Part shown: positions 51,954 to 61,162 of the stretch, in pieces | How positions within the stretch are numbered: the first letter of the stretch is position 1 | Layout: every line of letters starts with the position of its first letter | Origin: Lachancea thermotolerans CBS 6340 | Taxonomy: Eukaryota; Ascomycota; Saccharomycetes; Saccharomycetales; Saccharomycetaceae | Direction: 5' to 3' | Assembly: GCF_000142805.1 (NCBI RefSeq) | Contig: NC_013081.1 | Location: 558,001 to 622,000, forward strand | DNA: 64,000 nt | Program-made: the position numbers and the translations under genes | Notes under the pieces: model-generated | Database searches by the model: none | What the model was told of the DNA's origin: nothing | Seen by the model: only the letters and a program-made list of their open reading frames with translations

Positions 51954-53347
51954 TTCAGTATTTGGTGGCATTGGTGATAAGCTCGGCGGCTAGTGTTTGG
52001 AGAAGAGAGTGTCAGCAGAGTGACGCCAAGTCAGTGTCTTGCGGACCCGGGATTTCTGCGGGAACCTCAGAGCTTTGTACTCAGTTCCCTTAGGTGCTAG
52101 AAAGGTCTCTAGAAATGAAGGCACCTGAACTCTAAGTGAGAGACTGTGAGCGCGTGCTCGCTTCTCTTTGTTTCGGAGGCTTGATCTGGCCTTTGCTCGA
52201 ATCCTGGCTTCAAATCCCTTCTACTTTATGTTATTTCGGCGGCAGCGCGCGTACACAAAGCTCTGAAGGTTGAGGTCACTGATGGAATCTCGGAAGCTGT
52301 TTCCGCGGCGAAGGAGAGTTTGTGGCTACGGAAGACGGTTTGTTTCAGTAGTAGTGACCCTGTGCATTCTTGCTTGGGGTACTGTATTCAGATGACTACT
52401 AGCTCAAGGAGCAGCGGCGCGAACAGGAACATGCTGCGACGCTCTTGAACCTTCAAGATTTAGCACACAAATTCCTGATTGCTCCCCAGTTCAAGGTTGC
52501 GGAACACTTTTGTATTTCAGTCCATTCCGCGAGAGCCAAAGGTTTGAATGCTGAATTGTTTAAGCCTTCCGAAATATAGCACACATATCGATGGCCTCAG
52601 GGAGCACCAAGTAATCAACAGCGGAGCAAGTAGTATGTACATTTTGATACACTGTGCAGCAGGTAGAACGTTTCGCTTTTGGAGCTCTGTGTTGAAAGGC
52701 TGCAAATTTTGTTTCTATCGCCAAAATGCCTTGTCTGTAAGAACTTCACCAAAAGCTAGCTCAGCAGCCGCATTGGCCTCTTGAAGCTCCTGGTGCGAGA
52801 AGAAGATCTTAATCTGCGCTACCGATTAACTAACCAAGCGGCACTGCAGCCGTGAGATGTGCAAGCTGATTTATACATCGTATCCGGCTATGAAACTTCA
52901 CGTTGGGCTCGGCATTTACAACCAATGAAGCAACCATCACGACTGTCCAATCGAAGCGGGTTTCACAGCACTACCCCTTCCCTCGAACCAGTTTTCCGAA
53001 GAAGACAGGATGTCGTCATGTCTCGCACCTGGAGCAGGATGCATACATTTCAAGAGGTCTCATCAAAGCCGCGCGTTGAATAAGCGCGGAGCGACACTTT
53101 TGCTCGTTTCTGTCTGCCTCCTGGCGAACTCGGCTGAACGAGCCGTCAGTGGATGAATGAACTGTGGCCTTTTGGGTCTAAATGTACGCGCTCATCGCCG
53201 GCTTTTTTTCGGTTGAACGTTGAGCATGTCTCGTACATCTGCACAAAGCTTTAATACCATCAGCCCAGCCTAAAAATCCACCATCGCCTACGTAAAAAGC
53301 GCAAGCTGCTATCTAAAGAGTGGAACTGCTCACATTTTGGGCTTACG

Positions 53348-56188
53348 ATGTCGTCTAAACTCATCCCCATTAAGGACCAGGCCGCCCTGGTCTTAGAGGA
53401 TGGCAAAATTTACAAGATACAACACAGAAGACAGAGGAAAATTTTGAGTTGTGTGCCGTGTCACAAGCGCAAGATTAAATGTACTAGGGAACAGCCGAGC
53501 TGCTCTAAGTGCCTTAAAAGAAATTGGGACTGCTCTTACTTTCTTAACGACCGCGTTTCTCGTGGCGGACAGCCGACTGCGGAAACTAGAACTGAAGGAT
53601 CCGCGCAGCTACCAACGAATATAGTGAGCGGCAAACATGATCCTCAGAAGAAGAAGCAGCTACTGATGGCGATAGAGAAGGCCAAATCCATGATAAACGA
53701 TGAGAGAAATTTACTGGAACTCAATAGAAAGCAAAAGCGAGAGTATCCACGCCGCAAACAGGCCTGGGAGACTGACCAACCCGTGAGCGGCACAGTTACG
53801 CCCTCAGGGGGGCACAACCAGCATGAATACCCGGTCGCTTCTGTAACAAGCGGCACCTCACAAAGCACACCTACGATATCGCCACCTATGTCTTACTCGT
53901 CTATGCAAGACAGCCCGCGGCCATTATCTGGAGAAAACAGTCTACCGATGTATTTACCGACGCGACAGAGAGCCGTAGAGCTGTTTGAGGTATACAGAAA
54001 CACAGTACATCCAATAATACCTTTACTTGATTTCTCGAAATTTATGAGCGACCAGGAAACCTTTTGGAATGAAGTCGACCAAGGGGAATCTGGCAATACG
54101 GACTTTTTACTGATCCTTTTCCCAGTACTTTACGCAGCCTCAAAATCCCAGTTCCATCAGTGCAACGATAACGATGCTCTTTTCCAGGAAATGGCCAGCT
54201 TTTTGGAGGCTACAAACGTTCTTTATGGCATACATGACTTTCCCAACAACTTCACTATGCAGATGATAACAGGCTCTGTTTTGATAAATTCAATCATTGA
54301 AAACCCAAGCGTCACAACCATTGCACAACTTTCCCGTCTCGCTCAACGAGCGATGCTTTCTCGAGATCCTGCGTCCTATCATCAGATCACTGACCTCGGC
54401 CTGATACAATGTCGACGCATCCTTTTTTGGCAGATTTTCCAACTGGATACGATGACTTCTTTATATGACAACCTCCCACCGCTTATAAAGGTTGATGATT
54501 TCGATACCGCACTCCCCGCGGAAGTCGTGCGTGGCGAGCTTGATCCCAGCCTTTGCCTGCTGAACGCAAAGTACAGGTTTGTGCTTCTTTTAAATGAGCT
54601 GTGCTCGCTCACGAACAGAGGAACTTTCCAGGGGTTGAAGGAAAGAATAGTCGATCTTCATGTTTGTTGTATGGGGAGCGCACTGTCTCTACGCAACTAC
54701 AATAAAGAAAATGGCCGGCTGACAACAAGCGATGCTAAGTTCATCGATTGGGCAGTATTCATGCTGAACACCTTTGCTGACCGCGCGTGTCTTCTCTTGC
54801 ATCTAAACATTATCAAAACATCTTTGCCAATACTGATGAAGAGGCGGCGGATCTGGAAGAAGGAGCTTGATTCAAAACCAGGAGCTCCGTCTGATCCTAT
54901 ATCTGAAAGCGGATACGGCCAAAACTTTCTTACAATACAAGCTATATTGAATGATAGTGGTAATCTAACCTTGGATCACGCATTAATGGGGTTAGGCGAC
55001 TCCAACTCAGCCGGGCTTGTTTATGATTACGAAGATTTGACCAACAACCTTATACCAGCCTCATTGCACTACTTGGATGAGTTTTTAAAATACCACAGTG
55101 ATGACACTTATTCTTGTTACAACTGGGAGCTACTTGTGGGAAACATGCCGATCAATGCCATCACTTTTTCCCTGAAGACCTTGGCTCTCGATTTAAACAG
55201 GGCGCAACAAATGGGGGAGGTGCTGATTCTGCAAAATGATTTGCGATACATTTTGCTTTCCAAAGCTATTCCAGTAGCTGAGATGAAGGTTGACCCCAAA
55301 ACAGCTGTCTGCAAGAACTGCTTCCAGCTGATAATGTTGTTGTTCCGTTTGATAATTGTCAAGTACGGTAAGGCAATGCAGCTATTGAGCGATAACCAAC
55401 TAGACGCATCGAAAATGTTCTACAGCAAGTACGACGTTGGAAACGCACTTCTCACTAGCGATCGCTCAGGTGTTGTTCCCCAGCCGAGCGTGGGGCCCAT
55501 GAGCGGCAGCCACGGATCCGAGCGCCATTCCCAAGCTCTGAATGGTAGTCCTGCCGACGTTGACTCTTCCCGGGACGCAAACCGAATTCTGAGCATAACC
55601 AGCATCATCAACAGCGAAGATCTCTTCAACGATGGATTTTCGTTTTCAGGTAACTTAATCTACAACAACAACGCATTGGATACCTCATACACTACCTCTT
55701 GTGCTCAGATCGCACCTCGCATTATGCGCACACTTTCCTCCGCTCCTCAAAATCAAAGTGGAGCACCTAACTTTGGAGAGGCTGGGCCTCAGCCTAGTCA
55801 GCCCGCAGAAGGGGAAGCTAATGTGTCTACTGCCAATGTCTACTTCAATCCTTATGTCCATAATATGCCGCTCAGTCCAACTCCCGCTCTTGCGCCTCTG
55901 CCGGCAATGGCAACTGATTATGCAACCGCCAACGCATTGTATGGAAATGGCAAACCCGCTTTTCAGAGTGCTGGAGCCGTATCCAATGAAAGCGGCTCAG
56001 TTGGTCGGACAGAACCAGAAGTACAACCGCAGCCAGAGATTGAGTGGATCCGACAAGAAGTCCAGCGCCACATACTACTACTGAACAGTGACACTGGCGA
56101 AATGGAAACAATAGGGACTGGAGACGAATACTACCGCGAGTTCGAGAATGCGCTGCTCGAAATAATATGTGGAATCTTGAGCGGCTGA
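53348..56188 (+). CDS. Zn(II)2Cys6 fungal transcription factor, function unknown
   Basis: A 946-residue regulator. The binuclear zinc cluster is complete: Cys at 35, 38, 45, 52, 55 and 62, spaced C-X2-C-X6-C-X6-C-X2-C-X6-C. A Lys/Arg-rich stretch (ALLMAIEKAKSM... to QKREYPRRKQ) may act as a coiled dimer linker. The fungal-specific middle homology region begins near RAVELFEVYRNTVHPIIPLLDF (about 208) and runs to about 690, including ILFWQIFQLDTMTSLYDNLPP. The tail is Ser/Pro/Asn-rich. I cannot name its S. cerevisiae counterpart with confidence; no such gene stands between YGL184C and YGL183C there, so it was gained here or lost in that lineage. ATG at 53348. Confidence 0.9.
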   Translation: MSSKLIPIKDQAALVLEDGKIYKIQHRRQRKILSCVPCHKRKIKCTREQPSCSKCLKRNWDCSYFLNDRVSRGGQPTAETRTEGSAQLPTNIVSGKHDPQKKKQLLMAIEKAKSMINDERNLLELNRKQKREYPRRKQAWETDQPVSGTVTPSGGHNQHEYPVASVTSGTSQSTPTISPPMSYSSMQDSPRPLSGENSLPMYLPTRQRAVELFEVYRNTVHPIIPLLDFSKFMSDQETFWNEVDQGESGNTDFLLILFPVLYAASKSQFHQCNDNDALFQEMASFLEATNVLYGIHDFPNNFTMQMITGSVLINSIIENPSVTTIAQLSRLAQRAMLSRDPASYHQITDLGLIQCRRILFWQIFQLDTMTSLYDNLPPLIKVDDFDTALPAEVVRGELDPSLCLLNAKYRFVLLLNELCSLTNRGTFQGLKERIVDLHVCCMGSALSLRNYNKENGRLTTSDAKFIDWAVFMLNTFADRACLLLHLNIIKTSLPILMKRRRIWKKELDSKPGAPSDPISESGYGQNFLTIQAILNDSGNLTLDHALMGLGDSNSAGLVYDYEDLTNNLIPASLHYLDEFLKYHSDDTYSCYNWELLVGNMPINAITFSLKTLALDLNRAQQMGEVLILQNDLRYILLSKAIPVAEMKVDPKTAVCKNCFQLIMLLFRLIIVKYGKAMQLLSDNQLDASKMFYSKYDVGNALLTSDRSGVVPQPSVGPMSGSHGSERHSQALNGSPADVDSSRDANRILSITSIINSEDLFNDGFSFSGNLIYNNNALDTSYTTSCAQIAPRIMRTLSSAPQNQSGAPNFGEAGPQPSQPAEGEANVSTANVYFNPYVHNMPLSPTPALAPLPAMATDYATANALYGNGKPAFQSAGAVSNESGSVGRTEPEVQPQPEIEWIRQEVQRHILLLNSDTGEMETIGTGDEYYREFENALLEIICGILSG

Positions 56189-56547
56189 GCCATTCGACGG
56201 CACCTAGCTCCGTCCAATGCCGAAATGTCTCGGGAGCTACTTCAGTGCGCATTGGGGAACTACAGATGGGGTTCACGGATAATGTTATTAGAGACTATCT
56301 AGATATCTCATATAGTTTGGAATATGTTTTAGCATCACATTTTGACACCAACGTTCATTGTTCCTGTGTTTATTTCTTTGGTCTACACATACGGGTCAGC
56401 CTCAAGCTTCCGGCTGAGATTATTTTGCCAAAAATTAAAAATACACCTAACTGTCGAGCAATACTCCGATCAAGCGCGGAAGAAGCCGAGAGCAGAAAGG
56501 GCAGTAAGGCGTGCTTTGCTAAGCTGCAGTGATCCAATTGGAGCACA
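56189..56547. other. Intergenic zinc-cluster gene to COM2
   Basis: COM2 promoter, 359 bp. Nothing else recognised. Confidence 0.5.
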
Positions 56548-57741
56548 ATGTCCATTTATCAGATACAGCGAACGATGTCAAACGATACTTTGGTGGGAAT
56601 ATATGGTAACAGCACCTTGAATGGTAGTAAAGGTGAGCTGAATACGCCGACCAACGGAGATGCTACATTCAATTTTCAAATAATACAGAAGCCCTCGGCT
56701 GGGAAGTCTATTGCGAATGATCTCACCGGCAATACTTTGGCGGGGGCAAGATCCGAAAACGCGCAATTTCAAGACACGAGCCCGATCGAAGAAATGCTAA
56801 ATATTGAGGACACAGTAGGAAATGGCTTGCTACATCGAACACCGCAGTCGCCCGGGCTGTCAGCGAATAATCATAAGAGGTTATCAATCTCCGAGTACAA
56901 TAGCTCGAAGCCTGTGTACTACGAATATGAGTTTTTTGAGAAGGGCATCCATCGCCCTGATGAAGAAGACGATATTATGGTGACGGATGACGAGGGTTTA
57001 GACATGTTCTCGTTCCCTCTCGGAAAAGCGCGTAAAGATTCTGTGTTCAGCGATTATGGTAATGAAATGGTTATGAATTTGTCTCCCGAGGCAATGCTGG
57101 CGCAGATACCAGCTCCCCGGCAGCAGCCTCAAGATGACAATGATCTGTCGAATCTATCAGGAGGAGACAACCAGCAACGCAAAAAGGTCAAAGACTACTT
57201 CAAACTCAATTTGTTTGGAGGTAGCAAGAATGAAGAAGCCCTTATAGATCCAGATCTTCTGGAAGAGCCCCAACCATTCCTAAAAAAGAAGTACTTTTGG
57301 AGCCGAAAGCCTACAATTCCTATTTCTAGTAGTGGATCTCTGTCCATGGTGGAGCCTGTTGTCAATCCTTCTGAGCTCCTCACCTCTAACAGTATAGACA
57401 CGCGTTACATCTTGAGCAACAGCACAGCTCATTTTAGCAGCCCAGAGAACTCACAAGCTCCTCCAGAGCTGGTACCAGAAGCTGGAGTTGTCAAGAAAAA
57501 GAGGCTTGGGTTCCCTAAGACACGTGGCAGAAAGCCCTCGCCCATATTAGATGCGTCCAAGCAATTTGCATGCGACTTCTGCGACCGTAGGTTCAAGAGA
57601 CAGGAGCACTTGAAGAGGCACGTCCGCTCTTTGCACATGGGAGAGAAACCCTTCGATTGTCAAATCTGTGGAAAGAAATTTAGCAGAAGTGATAACCTCA
57701 ACCAGCACGTCAAGACTCACAGCGAAGGCGGGCCGCTATGA
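56548..57741 (+). CDS. COM2: C2H2 zinc-finger transcription factor, COM2 orthologue
   Basis: A 397-residue activator with two C-terminal C2H2 fingers: [20 protein letters not shown] (from residue 340) and [20 protein letters not shown] (from about 368). The finger residues that read DNA match the Msn2/Msn4 class (AGGGG). The string [20 protein letters not shown] is what I recall for S. cerevisiae Com2 (YER130C), which responds to sulfur dioxide. The remainder is Ser/Asn-rich and acidic ([19 protein letters not shown] near 135-155, a likely activation region). ATG at 56548; a second Met at 56575. Its place between STR3 and MND1 puts a YER gene inside the YGL order. Confidence 0.88.
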   Translation: MSIYQIQRTMSNDTLVGIYGNSTLNGSKGELNTPTNGDATFNFQIIQKPSAGKSIANDLTGNTLAGARSENAQFQDTSPIEEMLNIEDTVGNGLLHRTPQSPGLSANNHKRLSISEYNSSKPVYYEYEFFEKGIHRPDEEDDIMVTDDEGLDMFSFPLGKARKDSVFSDYGNEMVMNLSPEAMLAQIPAPRQQPQDDNDLSNLSGGDNQQRKKVKDYFKLNLFGGSKNEEALIDPDLLEEPQPFLKKKYFWSRKPTIPISSSGSLSMVEPVVNPSELLTSNSIDTRYILSNSTAHFSSPENSQAPPELVPEAGVVKKKRLGFPKTRGRKPSPILDASKQFACDFCDRRFKRQEHLKRHVRSLHMGEKPFDCQICGKKFSRSDNLNQHVKTHSEGGPL

Positions 57742-57943
57742 CGAAAGTTTAAAGAAACAGTTTAATTTGCTAGATACAGAATCAGTTCTAAGACATTTTA
57801 CAAAAAAGATTTTGTTAGCGACAACTTTATGGCCCCAGCACCGACATGTACTGCATTCAAACACCTTTGTATATTAAATTCATAAAAGTACAGCGCGATG
57901 GGAATGAAAAGCAACTTACCACATCTTGAAGCTGATTCTACCT
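57742..57943. other. Convergent intergenic COM2-MND1
   Basis: About 200 bp of AT-rich 3' sequence. Confidence 0.5.
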
Positions 57944-58710
57944 TCATTTGGAGGTTTGCGGCATATTTGTAAATTCTAAAAACTCTTCGGGAATTCCTAG
58001 TTCTGATTGAAGGCTTCTTTTATCCATCAGGAATCGCCTGCAAAGAAACGACACGATGAGCTCGATGTTGTCGGTGACAGTATCAAGTTTGGCTACCTGA
58101 GCTGAAAGCGCTTCTGTCTTCGCGTTGATCTTAGCCTGGTCCCACGTATGTTCTGATTTTTGGTCGTAGACGCTTCGAGAGTGCTTCACTGCTTTGTCAA
58201 GAGACTCAAGTTCCTCTAACTTTTCTGCTCTGGAGAATACAGCACCATCGACCTCAAAGCTCTCCTTTCGTGACGACTTTGTGCTGACGTCGAGCGCCAT
58301 CTTGGTCTGCGATATCTCGAGTTTGGCTGCCTCAATACGCTGGTTTAGCATGTCAATCTCGCGACTCATTTTCGTGATGATCTGGTTCCTGAAGCACCAG
58401 TAAATATTGGTATTGCCACACTTTTCCACTGATATTATACCGTCTTCATCGATCATTTGTTGTATAAGATCTTTGACGAGCATAGATGCGACGCCACTGC
58501 ATTTCTTGGGTATGAGCTTTTCCAGTTCTTTGATGTTATACACAGAGTGCTCACATTGGAAGAACTCCAGAATGCTGGACTTTTTTTGAGCCAATGAGAT
58601 CGTTGTTCTCTTGGGCGGCTAGCATTGAGTTAGCAAGGGAAAGGTTGCTTGAAAGTGCGGTCCTTCGGCTTGGTTTCGCACTTAAAGGGTGTCATTAGGC
58701 TATGTACCAT
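57944..58710 (-). CDS. MND1: Meiotic recombination protein Mnd1 (spliced)
   Basis: Exon 1 is the ATG alone (58708-58710) and exon 2 is 57944-58618, for 225 residues. Mnd1 pairs with Hop2 and helps Dmc1/Rad51 strand exchange and homologue pairing. Splicing gives MPPKRTTISLAQKKSSILEFF, which aligns without gaps to S. cerevisiae MGPKRQTVSLQEKKNRILNFF as I recall it. A winged helix (IKELEKLIPKKCSGVASMLVKDLIQQMIDEDG) is followed by leucine-zipper helices and a C-terminal helix ending LGIPEEFLEFTNMP. Without splicing the frame would start only at a TTG. Yeast MND1 (YGL183C) also has an intron near its 5' end. Confidence 0.93.
58619..58707 (-). other. MND1 intron (89 nt)
   Basis: Donor GTACAT at 58707, directly after the ATG. 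The branch-like TGCTAAC is followed 10 nt later by acceptor GCTAG ending at 58619. If retained, translation stops after 26 codons at the TAA within the branch motif. The donor departs from GTATGT at positions 4 and 5. Confidence 0.88.
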
Positions 58711-59501
58711 CTGGTGAAACGTGCTGATACGAAGCTCGTGCTCAAGATTTATTGTATATATGTTCCCACATAAAAGTGTGTTTCAAGGGACAATGTTGAA
58801 AGTCATGAAGTAGGACATCAACACTAAAATTTAAACAGACAAACAGTGCATACAAAACATGAACAGTGGCTATCATCCTTCTCAGCGACTTTGAATCAAA
58901 AAATCTACTAGACTCAAGGAGGCTCTGGAGTTCTACCATTAATGCGACAAAGTTGAACTGCCTCCTCCGCTTCCGACCTTGTCAACGAGAGTCTAGCCTC
59001 ATGTCGCTATGTTGTCAGGCGAACAACAGGGCATACAGGCACTGATGGCATAGGAGCTGCTCTGCTACGAGGCTTGAGGACAAGCAATAAACCGCGGCAG
59101 GCCTCTTGCCGTTTCACAACTATAGAAAGCTACACAACAGCGTCCGCTATTATTGGGTTTCCAGCCCTGAATTGAGGGCCCTGGCGGTCCAATCATGCGA
59201 CTTGTGGCTCTATTTTCGCAAACGGCACCCTTCCTTAGACATGTCGTACTCGCTTCACAAGCGCGGTGACGCTCTCAACTCCACCCAAGAAACTAAGCAG
59301 ACGCTAGCACAAGGCGGATAAAGGCCTTTGAGAGGCCACGGCGGCATGGGCGGCAACGGTTGCTCGTACACCTTTAGAAACTTCGTTTCTGCTAAAAATC
59401 AGGTGCTCTTTTAGATATCGACTTAGAATGCTTTAAATGACAAAGTTTAAGGTTTTGCTTGAGGAAACATTCGAAACCAAGGACTAAGGGCAGCGAGCAC
59501 T
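58711..59501. other. Divergent intergenic MND1-GTS1
   Basis: 791 bp, no gene recognised. The short open frames have no family signature. Confidence 0.5.
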
Positions 59502-60557
59502 ATGCGCTACAAGGGTTCCAAGGCCGCAGAGCGCGAGCTAAGAAGCATTTTGAACTCATCAGAAAACGGAAACAAATGCGGTGAGTGTGGGAGCACATAC
59601 CCAACGTGGTGTTCGATAAACTTGGGTGTTTTCCTGTGTGGACGGTGTGCGTCCGTTCACCGAAAGATACTAGGACACCGCGACGATAATGTTTACTCTG
59701 ACGTCAGGTCCTTGACGATGGACCGATGGTCCACGTCGGACCTGGATGACATCTCAGAAAGCGGGGGAAATAGGCGAAACAAAGCTGTGTGGAACCCCCA
59801 AGGCGTGCCATTCCCCTTTGACGGTGACGAAGACAAGGGCGCAGTGGAGAGCTACATAAGGGAGAAGTACGTGCTGCAAAAGTTTAGAAACGACCGCGAC
59901 AGGCCTGTGAACTTCGATTCACGGACGTCGAGATCCTCTTCGAGGCCCACAACCTCGCGCGGTGGCTCTAGCAGGGGCTCGTTTAGCGAACGGCCATCAA
60001 CCAGTTCCAGCGCCCCAGTCGCCAGCAACCCGCCCCTTCCAAGACGGCCTGTGACGAATGTAGGACCCCGGCCCGCTATTTTCGACGGCTCCGATAGCGC
60101 AATGAGCGTCCCTGCAGCGGGACTGCCCGCGCAGCCCGCGGTCTTCGATGGTTTCGTGCAGCAGTATGTGGACCCTGCCACTGGCATGGTTTATGTCGAC
60201 CAACGGCAGTACGGGATGGCTCTGCAGCAGCAGCAGCAGCAGGAACAGCAGGCTCTACAACAGCAGCAACAACAGCAGCTTCTTCTGCAGCAGCAACAGC
60301 AGCAACTTCTGCAACACCAACAATTTCAGGCGCAAGCCCAAAAGAACCAGCTTCTTTCCCTGTACCAACGGCCGGACCTGTACACAAGTGCTGTGGAGAT
60401 ATCGCCGTCTCACCCACAGTATCAAGAGCTAATGCAGATGCAACAGTTACAACTTCAACAACAACAACAACTACAACAGCAGCAGTTGCAAATGCAGCAG
60501 CAACAACCACAGCAGACATTTGCACAGGGTCAGCCTGGATTCTACTACTCTATGTGA
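59502..60557 (+). CDS. GTS1: ArfGAP-domain, glutamine-rich protein Gts1
   Basis: A 351-residue protein. S. cerevisiae Gts1 has an ArfGAP zinc finger and a poly-Gln tail and affects endocytosis, flocculation, timing of budding and metabolic rhythms. The zinc finger is complete: C26-X2-C29-X16-C46-X2-C49, then VHRKILGHRDD. WNPQGVPFPFDGDEDKGAVESYIREKY and the repeated PAIFDG/PAVFDG boxes, then QQYVDPATGMVYVDQRQYGM, match yeast Gts1. The UBA domain (S. cerevisiae RQLAELKDMGFG) between these blocks is missing and replaced by a Ser/Arg-rich linker. The C-terminal third is CAG/CAA-rich poly-Gln (about 239-345). ATG at 59502. Confidence 0.94.
   Translation: MRYKGSKAAERELRSILNSSENGNKCGECGSTYPTWCSINLGVFLCGRCASVHRKILGHRDDNVYSDVRSLTMDRWSTSDLDDISESGGNRRNKAVWNPQGVPFPFDGDEDKGAVESYIREKYVLQKFRNDRDRPVNFDSRTSRSSSRPTTSRGGSSRGSFSERPSTSSSAPVASNPPLPRRPVTNVGPRPAIFDGSDSAMSVPAAGLPAQPAVFDGFVQQYVDPATGMVYVDQRQYGMALQQQQQQEQQALQQQQQQQLLLQQQQQQLLQHQQFQAQAQKNQLLSLYQRPDLYTSAVEISPSHPQYQELMQMQQLQLQQQQQLQQQQLQMQQQQPQQTFAQGQPGFYYSM
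60218..60515 (+). repeat. CAG/CAA repeats in GTS1
   Basis: Mixed CAG/CAA tracts at about 60222-60312 and 60434-60515, coding poly-Gln. Likely to vary in length. Confidence 0.85.
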
Positions 60558-61162
60558 AGGTCCTTCGCAGGTCAAAATGTACAAAGCCATCAACGCCCGG
60601 CCCGGCATTAGTACGGCTGTCATAACCTGTGATGTAACGGTAATACAGTGCGCTTCGAGGCATGTTGGCACTTGCGCGTTTGACTTAGCAGTGCTTTATA
60701 TAACGAGATTCTACCCAGTAATTTTAGGCCTGAGGAAGGCACACACTGATGGCATAGAAGCTTTTAAAGTCTCGTAGATCAGTGTACCTCATCATCTTTG
60801 TCTTCCTTTCATGATGTATTTATGTACGGGATGTGGCGTCGCGGTAAAACTCAAGCTCATCGTGTTGATTCAGATAATAATCATCATCTTACCCCTTGCC
60901 ATCTAGGTTTCTCACAAGAAGTAAAATTAGTCATAAAAAGCTTTCGGAGAGAAGGCTCACCTATATAAACAGAGCAGGTCGGGTTTACAGGCTTAAATTC
61001 TATTGCTCTTTGATTACGTGGGATTTGGATCTGAAAGTCGATGGAACTTTAGCTACACTGTTCACGGATTTGGGATAGTGGCCAATCCAAAGCGAACACA
61101 AACAAATTCCAGCGCAGGATAAGAGAGTTACGCGTGTGATAGGAGAGACAACAACTGGCCAC
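60558..61162. other. Intergenic GTS1-ATG1
   Basis: ATG1 promoter and GTS1 3' region, 605 bp. A partial a1/alpha2-like match at 60812-60831 is judged weak. No gene seen. Confidence 0.5.

Larger units (their letters stand above)
51499..53347. other. 1.85-kb divergent intergenic STR3 to zinc-cluster gene
   Basis: The longest non-coding stretch in the window. The left third holds sulfur-regulon sites for STR3. The right part holds a possible leader intron for the regulator gene: donor GTATGT at 52633, AACTAAC at 52828-52834, CAG ending at 52849. No coding gene or tRNA recognised. Confidence 0.5.

Noticed and set aside
52990-53010. TTTTCCGAAG, part of a centromere CDEIII-like motif
   Set aside because: No AT-rich CDEII and no CDEI at the right distance.
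60812-60831. Second a1/alpha2-like operator between GTS1 and ATG1
   Set aside because: Two mismatches, both in the conserved ACAYGA half, and no mating-type-regulated gene beside it.
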